Assembly (NCBI GenBank): GCA_017631795.1
Contig: JAGBSO010000022.1
Coordinates: forward strand, 1-64,000
Reading direction: 5' to 3'
Origin: Clostridia bacterium
GTDB lineage: Bacteria > Bacillota > Clostridia > Oscillospirales > Acutalibacteraceae
Length of the DNA stretch: 64,000 nt
Under the pieces are notes generated by a model. The model was not told where the DNA came from. It ran no database searches and saw only the letters and a list, made by a program, of their open reading frames with translations. The translations under genes were made by a program, and so were the position numbers. Shown here piece after piece: positions 8,525-16,920 of the stretch. Positions within the stretch are counted from its first letter, which is position 1. Each line of letters starts with the position of its first letter.

Positions 8525-10600
8525 TCACTTTACAAGTCTGGGTACCTGCCAGCTGTCTTCATTTCTTTCGGGAGCACCTTCAAGAAGGCTTTCTCTTGAG
8601 AAAGGCTGCTTGCGTGCATCTTCACGAAGAACATTTGTCATGGGCATTACGTGTACCATTTCTTCTGTATCTGTTGTGTCACAATCTGCAAGGATTTTTT
8701 CACTTTCTTTCATTTTAGCAAAAATGTCCTGCATAACTGCTTCTTCATCATCTGTGAGTGAAAGCTGATTGAGCTGCTGAGCGTTTGAGAATGTTGAACG
8801 CTTGCCTGAAGCTTTACTGCCGCCTGAAGTTGCTGCCTGACGCTGTGCAAGAGCACTGCCTGAGCCGAGAAGGTGAACATCTTCAAGCTGCTGATTTGTA
8901 ACTTCTGAGGGAGCACCGAGAAGAAGATCCTGAGCATTATCGTTAAGGGGGAATGCAATAACATCAAGAATCTTTTCTTCATCAGTAAGAAGCATAACCA
9001 TACGGTCAATACCGGGTGCCATACCTGCATGAGGAGGTGCACCGTACTGGAATGCTGTGTAAAGAGCATTGAATCTCTTTTTAAGCTCTGATTCGTCATA
9101 ACCTGCAATATCGAAAGCCTTTTTCATGATTTCAATATCATGGTTACGTACAGCACCTGATGCAAGTTCAATACCGTTACATACAAGGTCGTACTGATAT
9201 GCAAGAACTTCCGTGGGATCTTTTGTCATAAGAGCTTCCATACCGCCCTGAGGCATTGAGAAGGGGTTATGAGTAAAGATTGTTTCGCCTGTTTCTTCGT
9301 CATTTTCGTACATGGGGAAATCAACAACGAAACAGAATTCGAATGCGTCGTCATTTATAAGGTCGAGCTGTTCTTTCTTTGCAAGCCATGTTCTGATAAG
9401 ACCTGCTTTTTTCTCTGTATCATTCTTCTTGTCATCACAGATGAAGAAGAGTGTTTCGCCTTCTTTTACGCCTGTGATTGAAGTGATTTCAGCTTTCTGT
9501 TCTTCACTCAGGAACTTTGCGATAGGACCTGCGAATTCACCCTCTTTGAGAGTGATATAACCAAGACCGCCGAGACCGACTTCTGCTGAAGTTGCATATT
9601 TGAGTGAATCTTCAAAGAATTTCTTTGACTTGCCCTGACAGGGAGCAACAATACCTCTTACGGGTCTGCCTCTGAATGCGGGGAAATTTACACCTGCAAA
9701 GAAATCTGTAAGGTCAACGATGATAAGGGGGTTACGAAGGTCAGGCTTATCTGAGCCGTATGTCATCATTGACTCTGCATATGTGATACGGCGGAAAGGC
9801 TTTGGAGTAACCTTTTTGTCTGAGAATGTCCTGAATGTATCATAGATAACGTCTTCACATACATCAAGAACTTCTTCCTGTGTTGCGAAAGCCATTTCAA
9901 AGTCAAGCTGATAGAATTCACCGGGTGAACGGTCTGCTCTTGCGTCTTCATCACGGAAACAGGGTGCAACCTGGAAGTATCTGTCAAAACCTGATACCAT
10001 AAGAAGCTGTTTGAACTGCTGAGGTGCCTGAGGCAGAGCATAGAACTTGCCGGGGTGCTTACGGCTGGGAACAAGGAAGTCACGTGCACCTTCGGGTGAT
10101 GATGCAGTAAGGATAGGTGTCTGCATATCAAGGAAGCCCTTGTCTTCCATCTTGTTTCTCAGATGGCGGATAATTCTTGAACGCATAACAAGATTGTTGT
10201 GATTCTTGGGATTACGAAGGTCAAGATAACGGTACTTAAGACGGAGTTCGTCTTTGCTCTGTCTTGAATTTCTTACTTCAAAAGGAAGCATATTCTGAGA
10301 CTTACCGAGAATCTGAAGTGAATCGGCAACAAGTTCAACATAACCTGTTGCGATTTTTGTGTTTACGGTTTCTTCGTCTCTTTTTTCAACTTTACCTGTA
10401 ACAGAAATAACTGTTTCACGGTTTACATTTTTAACCAATTCCTCATTGTGGATAACTACCTGTGTGACACCTGTGTAGTCACGAAGGTCAACGAATATAA
10501 CGCCACCGTGGTCACGGACAACATCAACCCAACCTGCAAGACTTACAGTCTGACCGATGTGTTTGTCACAGATGTCGTTACAATACAAGGTTCTGTACAT
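8525..10600 (-). CDS. aspS: Aspartyl-tRNA synthetase fused to GatC (aspS::gatC)
   Basis: A 691-residue protein. Residues 1-577 are a bacterial AspRS: OB-fold anticodon domain, class II motif 2 (FRDEDARADRSPGEFYQLD), GAD insertion and motif 3 region (GMAPGIDRMVML). The segment VRDHGGVIFVDLRD has His where discriminating enzymes usually have Leu, which suggests charging of both tRNA(Asp) and tRNA(Asn). Residues 578 to about 604 are a Ser/Gly/Ala/Gln linker. Residues about 605-691 match GatC: SLTDDEEAV, HVMPMTNVLREDA, LLEGAPE and a WQVPRLVK end. I start at the ATG at 10600, which has GGGAGGA (10608-10614) 7 nt upstream; a longer frame to 10684 runs through the T-box terminator. gatA follows 11 nt downstream. 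Confidence 0.95.
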   Translation of the reverse strand: MYRTLYCNDICDKHIGQTVSLAGWVDVVRDHGGVIFVDLRDYTGVTQVVIHNEELVKNVNRETVISVTGKVEKRDEETVNTKIATGYVELVADSLQILGKSQNMLPFEVRNSRQSKDELRLKYRYLDLRNPKNHNNLVMRSRIIRHLRNKMEDKGFLDMQTPILTASSPEGARDFLVPSRKHPGKFYALPQAPQQFKQLLMVSGFDRYFQVAPCFRDEDARADRSPGEFYQLDFEMAFATQEEVLDVCEDVIYDTFRTFSDKKVTPKPFRRITYAESMMTYGSDKPDLRNPLIIVDLTDFFAGVNFPAFRGRPVRGIVAPCQGKSKKFFEDSLKYATSAEVGLGGLGYITLKEGEFAGPIAKFLSEEQKAEITSITGVKEGETLFFICDDKKNDTEKKAGLIRTWLAKKEQLDLINDDAFEFCFVVDFPMYENDEETGETIFTHNPFSMPQGGMEALMTKDPTEVLAYQYDLVCNGIELASGAVRNHDIEIMKKAFDIAGYDESELKKRFNALYTAFQYGAPPHAGMAPGIDRMVMLLTDEEKILDVIAFPLNDNAQDLLLGAPSEVTNQQLEDVHLLGSGSALAQRQAATSGGSKASGKRSTFSNAQQLNQLSLTDDEEAVMQDIFAKMKESEKILADCDTTDTEEMVHVMPMTNVLREDARKQPFSRESLLEGAPERNEDSWQVPRLVK
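8528..8787 (-). other. gatC: GatC domain region of the AspRS fusion
   Basis: This segment encodes the C-terminal ~87 residues of the fusion. The conserved GatC core (HV-P-NVLRED and AP-x-VP-V motifs) is preserved. No separate gatC gene is seen near gatA and gatB, so this domain is the likely GatC of the complex. Confidence 0.88.
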
Positions 10601-10614
10601 ACAGCATTCCTCCC

Positions 10615-10859
10615 GTTTTGATTCAAAAATAAAAATAAGTCCCAAGGAATATTTTGAAAAATATTCCCGGGACGAGTAAAACAAAAATTAAACCCGCGGT
10701 GCCACCCGCATTGACGCACATATTGTGCATCCTCTTTTATATTAACTTGGGACATAACGCGAAGTGTTGCCGTTCTTACTACTCATCTCAGATGCGCTTT
10801 CAGTCGCTGACGCATCCTCCCTGACAGACTTTCCACAAAAGACGGGTCTTCACATAGAT
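10615..10859 (-). ncRNA. T-box leader of the aspS::gatC-gatA-gatB operon
   Basis: The minus strand has the T-box core GCGGGTGGCACCGCGGGTT (10691-10709), which pairs with the CCA end of an uncharged tRNA. It is followed by a terminator stem (GTCCC and GGGAC arms enclosing GGAATATT/AATATTCC, 10639-10673) and a U-rich tail. Upstream, GATGCG and CGCATC (about 10793-10817) form a stem that I take as the upper part of Stem I. Uncharged tRNA(Asn) or tRNA(Asp) would favour read-through. I could not assign the specifier with certainty; an AAC triplet in AAGAACGGCAAC is one candidate and would mean Asn. Confidence 0.9.
10639..10673 (-). terminator. T-box regulated terminator stem
   Basis: Inverted arms GTCCC..GGAATATTTT and AAAATATTCC..GGGAC are followed on the minus strand by TTATTTTTATTTTT, just before the aspS ribosome site. 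Confidence 0.85.
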
Positions 10860-10887
10860 ATTATATCAAAAAATTTATTTTTGTCAA
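10860..10887 (-). promoter_or_regulatory. Promoter of the T-box leader
   Basis: On the minus strand TTGACA (10882-10887) and TATAAT (10860-10865) are separated by 16 bp. Both hexamers match the sigma-A consensus exactly. Confidence 0.85.
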
Positions 10888-10969
10888 CTGTATTTTTTAA
10901 CAGTATTCCGCAACAAATAAAAAATATACAAATTCTTAAAAAATTAATATTTTAATAAATAAAAATAAG

Positions 10970-11017
10970 TTGACAATACACAAATTACTTGCTAAACTGA
11001 AAATCAACAAGTAATTT
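10970..11017 (+). promoter_or_regulatory. GH78 gene promoter with flanking inverted repeat
   Basis: TTGACA (10970-10975) and TAAACT (10993-10998) are 17 bp apart. A perfect 10-bp inverted repeat, AAATTACTTG (10982-10991) and CAAGTAATTT (11008-11017), brackets the -10 box and probable start site, as expected for a repressor operator. Confidence 0.65.
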
Positions 11018-11035
11018 TCAGGAGTTGTTTGTGCT

Positions 11036-13165
11036 ATGTTAAAAGAAATAAATTTAGGCAAAGCAAAATGGATAGGAACATCCGAAAAATCTCTCCCTGT
11101 TGATATTCAGACTGCGATTGATTTCAAGGCTGATGAAAAGGCTGTGATCACAATCGCTTGCATGGGAACATTCAAGTTATATGTAAACGGTAAAAAAGTC
11201 AGCGATGACCTGTTTTTACCTCTTAATACAGACTTTGAAGAAAGATACAATATTGAATACGGTGACCTGCCTTTTGAAGAAAAACTGGCTCACAGACTTT
11301 ACTGCCCTTATTATGATATCACCGAATATCTGAAAGACGAAAAAAACACAATAGATTTTATGCTGGCTCCCGGATTCTATGAATTCTATGAATACGGCAC
11401 TGCAAAAATCAGCTGGAAAATTGATATTACAGGCATCAACGGTGAATCAAGACAGCTTGTTTCTGACGGCACGGAAAAATACAAAGAAATCTTTGTAAAA
11501 GAATCAAACATGATTACAGGTGAAACACATGATTTCACAGCAGACAACATACCCTGGCAGGATGTGAAAATTCTGACTTCTCCCGAAACACCTTTATATT
11601 TACAGGATTGCCCTGCAGACAAAATCGCAAGAGTGATAAAACCGAAATATCTCGGCAATAACATTTATGATGCAGGCGAAATCATGACAGGTTATGTTGT
11701 ACTCAAAAGCACAAAGGCACAGACAATCAATGTCAGATACAGTGAGCTTCTCAATGAAGACGGCACTCTCAATGAAATGCACATTTATGACCAGCATACA
11801 ACTTATATCACTGACGACAAAGAGCGTCTGCTTCATCCCGAATTCACATGGCTGTGCTTCAGATATTTTGAAGTGACAGGTGATGCAGAAGTTACAGAGT
11901 GTGCTGTCATTCACAGTGATGTTGAAGTTTCATCTGAATTTGAATGCAGCAGTGACATTCTCAACTGGCTGAGAAAAGCATATATCAGAACACAGCTTGC
12001 AAATATGCATTGCGGTATTCCTTCTGACTGTCCGCATACAGAAAGAAGAGGCTACACAGGTGACGGTCAGCTTACATGTGCAGCTTCAATGATGCAGCTT
12101 GATGCACAGAAATTCTATAAAAAATGGATAGCAGACATATGTGACTGTCAGGATCAGAAAACAGGTCACATTCAGTACACTGCACCCTTTGTTCCCTCAG
12201 GTGGAGGTCCCGGCGGTTGGGGTTGTGCTATCGTTATGGTTCCGTATGAATACTACAGAAGCTACGGTGACAAGGAAATTTTCACCGAAACATTCCCGAA
12301 GATGCTCAAATGGTTTGAGTATATGGAAATGCACAGCGAAAATGAACTCGTAACATCTGATCTTCCCGGTGTATGGTGTCTCGGTGACTGGTGTGCACCG
12401 TCACAGAATCAGCTGAACAAGCTCGACGGAATGATTATTCCCAGACCTTTTGTAAACACATACTTCTATGTCAAGGCAATGGAATTCTTCCTTGAAATCT
12501 GCGATGTCACAGGCAATACTGAACACAAGGCAGAAATTCAGAACCGCATAAACATCAAAAAGAATGCAATCACAGCAACATATTTTGATGAAGCAACAGG
12601 TGACTTTGCAAATAATGATCAGGGTGCAAACGGTTTTGCAGTAGACCTGAAACTGGGCGATGAACGAACATTTGCAAACATGATAAGCAAATACACAACC
12701 ACAAAGAAATATGACACAGGTATTTTCGGCACAGATATCGTGACAAGAATCCTCTTTGAAAAAAACAGAGCAGATGTTGCATTTTCTCTGCTGACTTCAA
12801 AAGAAGATATCTCTTTCTACAATCAGATTCAGAACGGTGCAACAACACTTCTTGAATACTGGAACGGTGTCCGTTCACAGTGTCATCCCATGTTCGGTGC
12901 TGTTACAAAATATCTGTTTGAATATATTCTCGGTATCCGTCAGACAAAAAATTCTGTGGGCTATGATGAAATAATCATTGAACCTGTCTGCATGGAATAT
13001 CTCCCGTCTGCAAAAGGCAAAATCAAAACAATCAAGGGCGAAATTGCGGTGGAATATGACGAAAAAGAAATCAGCATCATCTTACCTGAAAACATAAAAG
13101 CAAAACTCATTTCAAACGGTTCTGAATATGAGTTGGCAGCAGGACTTAATAATTTCAAATTCTGA
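11036..13165 (+). CDS. GH78-family glycosidase (alpha-L-rhamnosidase type)
   Basis: A 709-residue protein without a signal peptide, so it probably acts in the cytoplasm on imported oligosaccharides. Residues 1-270 are beta-rich (WIGTSEKS, YVNGKKV, VNVRYSE-type strands). The (alpha/alpha)6 catalytic part follows with the GH78 landmark IPSDCPHTERRGYTGDGQ near residue 330, where Asp and Glu are the family catalytic residues. Later landmarks are GGGPGGWG, CLGDWC, GIFGTD, LLEYWNG and HPMFGAV. AGGAG (11020-11024) precedes the ATG. A second GH78 copy lies at 49858-52404, fused to an acetyltransferase domain. The exact sugar (rhamnose or another 6-deoxyhexose) cannot be read from sequence. Confidence 0.85.
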   Translation: MLKEINLGKAKWIGTSEKSLPVDIQTAIDFKADEKAVITIACMGTFKLYVNGKKVSDDLFLPLNTDFEERYNIEYGDLPFEEKLAHRLYCPYYDITEYLKDEKNTIDFMLAPGFYEFYEYGTAKISWKIDITGINGESRQLVSDGTEKYKEIFVKESNMITGETHDFTADNIPWQDVKILTSPETPLYLQDCPADKIARVIKPKYLGNNIYDAGEIMTGYVVLKSTKAQTINVRYSELLNEDGTLNEMHIYDQHTTYITDDKERLLHPEFTWLCFRYFEVTGDAEVTECAVIHSDVEVSSEFECSSDILNWLRKAYIRTQLANMHCGIPSDCPHTERRGYTGDGQLTCAASMMQLDAQKFYKKWIADICDCQDQKTGHIQYTAPFVPSGGGPGGWGCAIVMVPYEYYRSYGDKEIFTETFPKMLKWFEYMEMHSENELVTSDLPGVWCLGDWCAPSQNQLNKLDGMIIPRPFVNTYFYVKAMEFFLEICDVTGNTEHKAEIQNRINIKKNAITATYFDEATGDFANNDQGANGFAVDLKLGDERTFANMISKYTTTKKYDTGIFGTDIVTRILFEKNRADVAFSLLTSKEDISFYNQIQNGATTLLEYWNGVRSQCHPMFGAVTKYLFEYILGIRQTKNSVGYDEIIIEPVCMEYLPSAKGKIKTIKGEIAVEYDEKEISIILPENIKAKLISNGSEYELAAGLNNFKF

Positions 13166-13180
13166 ATATAAGCACAGCAA

Positions 13181-13207
13181 AAGCGGAGTGAAAATTTCAC
13201 TCCGCTT
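13181..13207. terminator. Convergent terminator-like hairpin
   Basis: Perfect 13-bp arms AAGCGGAGTGAAA and TTTCACTCCGCTT enclose one base between convergent genes. The U-tract is weak. Confidence 0.65.
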
Positions 13208-13223
13208 AAATTTATGCTTTTAT

Positions 13224-14570
13224 TTAAAACTTAAAATATTTCTCTCTCTGTTTTTTCATTCTTCCGCTGATTGCATTAAGAAGTCTTTCTGCGTCTTCAT
13301 CACCGCATGAATAATCCTTCATCAGTCTGCCTTCTTCAAAACAGAGTTCATCATGAAGCGGGAAAAACTCACGAAGAAGGAATGTTGCATATCTTACAAA
13401 ACGCATTTCGCCGACAATACGAAGCTCCGTGCTGATTGAATCCACTGCAACCGAGTAGAAATCCTTGATTGAATAAACAATTCCTTCACGGGTGTTTTCG
13501 GGAGCAAAAACAATTGTTGAAGCAATGAGAGCGTTTCTGTTGTGAACGGATGAATGGCTGTCTGTGCTGCCTACGATGGGATATTTTCTGCCCTTTGCAC
13601 GGTCTTCATAATATCTGATAGCCTGCCAACCGTTCTGTTCAAAATAATTCTCACCGCCAAGCACTTCAAAAGCATCAAAGGGCTGTGTTGCCATGATGTA
13701 TTCTGTCAGGCTTTCAGGCACATGAAGAACATTCTGAAGCCAGTAAGGATGAGCAAAAATCCCCAGACCGTCTGCCTTTTTTATGTGATTGAAAATCCAT
13801 ACACATGCTGCATATGTAAACTTTTCGATTCCGTCGGGAATATCAAGTGTTTCAATAAGCTCATTGACCTGTCTTTTGTATTCATCAACAGAAATAACAT
13901 CAGGGCATTCGCCGTCAAGTGAGCGCAGGTCTTTTCCGTCACCTACATCCATATGATGGTCACCGGGCATGAGTGCATTGACAGAGTATTTTCCGCCGAA
14001 GTTTACGATATGAATATCATTGCCTTCAAGATGAATTTCTTCACCTGTGACAAGGTTATATTCAATAGGCACATTTTTATAAGCATTCATTGCTTCAAGA
14101 GAGGGATAATAACTGTCATGGTCTGTCATTGCAAGGAAGTCATAACCGTTCTTTCTGTAATTTGCAGCAACGATTGCAGGTGACTGTTTACCGTCTGAAC
14201 GGAATGTGTGCATATGCAGGTCTCCACGGAAAGGATATCTGCCGACAAGGTCTTCACCAAGTGAATAAACAGACAGTCTTACAACTCTTTTTCCGTCTTT
14301 TACGATGTCAACATAATGCTCCTGCTCGTCTTTATATGTATGAGTGAATCTGATGCATCCGTCTTCGCAAGGTGTGACTGTATATTCTTTAAGATTGTTT
14401 CTTTCGGGATATCTCTGTGAATTTCCTTCATTGAAAGCTCTGACCTGAATAGTATATTCACCTGAAAAAGCCACATGAAGTCCCAATGGCTTTATTGTTA
14501 CTTCAACAGGCACATCACATCCGAAAACTTTCGGATAAATATCATAATTGGTAAGTTCAAGTTTTATCAT
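13224..14570 (-). CDS. PHP-domain metal-dependent phosphoesterase
   Basis: A 448-residue protein with a beta-rich N-terminal region (about 1-115), followed by a PHP domain. The metal ligands are visible in order: GDLHMHTFRSDG (H-x-H), AMTDHDSY, GEEIH, IFAHPYW and GSTDSHS. PHP enzymes hydrolyse phosphate esters with two or three metal ions, but the substrate is not recognisable here. The N-terminal domain resembles sugar- or Ig-like sandwiches and has no export signal. The gene is divergent from the sugar transporter at 14713, so a role linked to carbohydrate use is possible but inferred. Confidence 0.8.
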   Translation of the reverse strand: MIKLELTNYDIYPKVFGCDVPVEVTIKPLGLHVAFSGEYTIQVRAFNEGNSQRYPERNNLKEYTVTPCEDGCIRFTHTYKDEQEHYVDIVKDGKRVVRLSVYSLGEDLVGRYPFRGDLHMHTFRSDGKQSPAIVAANYRKNGYDFLAMTDHDSYYPSLEAMNAYKNVPIEYNLVTGEEIHLEGNDIHIVNFGGKYSVNALMPGDHHMDVGDGKDLRSLDGECPDVISVDEYKRQVNELIETLDIPDGIEKFTYAACVWIFNHIKKADGLGIFAHPYWLQNVLHVPESLTEYIMATQPFDAFEVLGGENYFEQNGWQAIRYYEDRAKGRKYPIVGSTDSHSSVHNRNALIASTIVFAPENTREGIVYSIKDFYSVAVDSISTELRIVGEMRFVRYATFLLREFFPLHDELCFEEGRLMKDYSCGDEDAERLLNAISGRMKKQREKYFKF

Positions 14571-14664
14571 AACCGAAAAACCTCCTGTTTATCTTGATAT
14601 AGTCATAGTAACACAGTTTTTTATGAATGTCAAAATATATTATTATTAAATTATTTTACTTTTC

Positions 14665-14693
14665 TTTACACACAAGGATTGATATGCTATACT
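14665..14693 (+). promoter_or_regulatory. Promoter of the GPH transporter gene
   Basis: TTTACA (14665-14670) and TATACT (14688-14693) are separated by 17 bp, 20 bp before the start codon; GGAG at 14701 is the ribosome site. Confidence 0.65.
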
Positions 14694-14712
14694 GTCAGCA
14701 GGAGATGATATA

Positions 14713-16872
14713 ATGTCTGACAAACCTAAGAATCTGATACATAAAGCAAAAAATGCAGTCGGTCTTGCAAAACAATACTGGTCTGCACCTGCTAAAGGAA
14801 ACTATATATCATATAAAGAAGTGGCATGTCTGAGCGGTGCAGGTTTCGGCGTACACTGGACAACACTTCTGGCTTCGATGATAGGTCTTAATGCCTCCAA
14901 CTTCCTTGTCGGTGCAAGTATAGGTCTGAGACCTATGGACCTGCAGATAATGCTCAACGTTGCAAATATTATCGGTATCCCTTTGGGAATATTCAGAAGC
15001 TGGTATTATGACAATCACAATCTCAAAGGCGGTAAATTCCTACCGTTTCTGAGAATGACCGCATTGCCGACAGTCCTGATTTCGCTCATATTTGTGTGGC
15101 TTCCCTATGAGCGGATGGAATATACAGCAAAAGCTGTGGCTGTTGAAGTGATGTATATCCTCCTTAACATATTCCTTTGTTTATACAGTGAAAGCTACAC
15201 ATATTTCCAGCAGATTATAACTCCGAATGCTCAGGAAAGAGCCAACGTAATGAGCATATCGCAGGTTATATATTCAATGGCACCCACACTTTCCAACCTT
15301 TTCATACCAATGATTGCAGGTTGGACATGGGGTCTTAACAATATCTGGACATACAGAATAATATATCCGATATTCACAATAATAGGTCTTGTTTTCAGTA
15401 TCGTATTCTTCCGCAAAGTAAAAGAAAGACTGATTTTGCCTAAAAAGAAACCTGAGCCTGTGCGCATGATGGATGCAATCCGTGAAGTTGCAAAAAACAA
15501 GTATTACTGGATAATCCAGTCGGCAGGATGGGTTGTTTTCCTTGAAAGCGGTTTCGGTGTTATCCTTGGATGGTCTTTCGTTTATGCATACGGCGGTCAG
15601 TATCAGACGTCATTGGGTCTTGTAAACACAATCATAGGCAATGCAGGTCTGTGGGCAATGCTTCTGACTCCCCTTGCCATAAAATTAATGGGCAAAAGAA
15701 ATCTGCTTATCACGGCAAATGCAATAAACATCATTGTTATGATTGCGATGTATTTCTCATACAAGAATCTCATTATCGTCTGTATTCTGTGGTATCTGAA
15801 CACATTTATAAACACATTCTGGAACATTGTACAGCACAACATCAGTGCAGACATGAAAGACTACCATCAATGGAAAACAGGTGTCAGAATTGACGGTCTT
15901 TTCGGACCTCTCGGCATGATAGGTACTGTTATCGGTCTTTTCACAGGTCTTGTATACCCTGCTATTTATGAAAAAATGGGACTTCTTGAAAACTACGATG
16001 TGCTGTATGATGACAACATCAGAAACAATCTGTTTGAAGTGCTGATTCTTCTGTCTGCAGTCGGTGCTCTTCTTAACCTTATCCCCTTCTGTTTCTACAA
16101 TCTGACAGAGAACAAGCATAAAGCTTATGTTGATGTTCTGAAAGTCCGTGCGATGTTTGAAAATCATTATCTCGGCGAACTTGAAGACTACGAACTTGAA
16201 GACGCCATGGAAGTTATTATTCAGGCAAAAGAGCTTTACGGCAATGAAAAATTATCCATAGATAAATCTGGTCTTTATAACGCAAGAAAGATGCCTAAAC
16301 ATACGGATGAAGAAAAGTACGCACGTAATAACGCTATCAAAGAAGCAAAGCAGAAAATCAGAAGCATAAAAGAAACAAATCTTGCAATCGAAAGAGCTCC
16401 CATCATCATCGAAGATCTTGAAAAATTCAGCAGTGAATCTGCAAAAGCAAAACTCGAAGCTGCAACGGAAACAATGGCAAACGGAAAGATTTACTATTAT
16501 GAAAATGCCCGTGCAGAATTAAAATCCGCACGACGTCTTCCGAGAAAAACAAAAGCCGAAAAGGAAATCCGTTCAGATGCAATAAAACTTGCAAAAGTAA
16601 AAAAGGAATCAGCTTCGCTTATCCGTAAATACGGTCTTGAAAACATAACACAACCCGATGATTCAGTCAAACAGGAATTACTTGACAGAGAAACATCAAG
16701 TTTTGCTGAAAGCATGAAGACAAAACAGCAGTTGCGTCAGCACCTGAAAAAAGAATCAGTATATTCAAGAATCATAAAACCGTACAGCGATGCGGAAAGC
16801 CTTCTGGCTCAGGCTGAATATTATGAGCATTATGAAGAGCTTGAGCGCAGATATCACGCATTACATCAGTAA
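14713..16872 (+). CDS. GPH/MFS-type sugar:cation symporter with long cytoplasmic C-terminal tail
   Basis: The first ~480 residues form about twelve membrane segments of the glycoside-pentoside-hexuronide (MelB/XynP-like) family, including the early ISYKEVACLSGAGFG block and the central loop with the KVKERL and PEPVRMMDAIREV segments. These symporters import oligosaccharides or glycosides with H+ or Na+. Family members usually stop near 450-500 residues; this one has about 235 more. The tail is highly charged, helical and Lys/Glu/Arg-rich, with two related blocks (YNARKMPKHTDEEKYARNNA and YENARAELKSARRLPRKTKA). It is not an EIIA domain that I recognise. The transported sugar is unknown. Confidence 0.82.
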   Translation: MSDKPKNLIHKAKNAVGLAKQYWSAPAKGNYISYKEVACLSGAGFGVHWTTLLASMIGLNASNFLVGASIGLRPMDLQIMLNVANIIGIPLGIFRSWYYDNHNLKGGKFLPFLRMTALPTVLISLIFVWLPYERMEYTAKAVAVEVMYILLNIFLCLYSESYTYFQQIITPNAQERANVMSISQVIYSMAPTLSNLFIPMIAGWTWGLNNIWTYRIIYPIFTIIGLVFSIVFFRKVKERLILPKKKPEPVRMMDAIREVAKNKYYWIIQSAGWVVFLESGFGVILGWSFVYAYGGQYQTSLGLVNTIIGNAGLWAMLLTPLAIKLMGKRNLLITANAINIIVMIAMYFSYKNLIIVCILWYLNTFINTFWNIVQHNISADMKDYHQWKTGVRIDGLFGPLGMIGTVIGLFTGLVYPAIYEKMGLLENYDVLYDDNIRNNLFEVLILLSAVGALLNLIPFCFYNLTENKHKAYVDVLKVRAMFENHYLGELEDYELEDAMEVIIQAKELYGNEKLSIDKSGLYNARKMPKHTDEEKYARNNAIKEAKQKIRSIKETNLAIERAPIIIEDLEKFSSESAKAKLEAATETMANGKIYYYENARAELKSARRLPRKTKAEKEIRSDAIKLAKVKKESASLIRKYGLENITQPDDSVKQELLDRETSSFAESMKTKQQLRQHLKKESVYSRIIKPYSDAESLLAQAEYYEHYEELERRYHALHQ

Positions 16873-16879
16873 ATAAAAG

Positions 16880-16912
16880 AATTGCCGGCATTTCTCTGCC
16901 GGCAATTTTCTT
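16880..16912. terminator. Bidirectional intrinsic terminator
   Basis: AATTGCCGGCA (16880-16890) and TGCCGGCAATT (16897-16907) form a stem followed by TTCTTTT, between the transporter and trxB, which converge. Confidence 0.85.
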
Positions 16913-16920
16913 TTCTGCTG

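Noticed and set aside
10600-10684. Longer aspS start at 10684
   Set aside because: The extra 28 codons run through the T-box terminator stem and lack a ribosome site, while the ATG at 10600 has a strong one at the right spacing.
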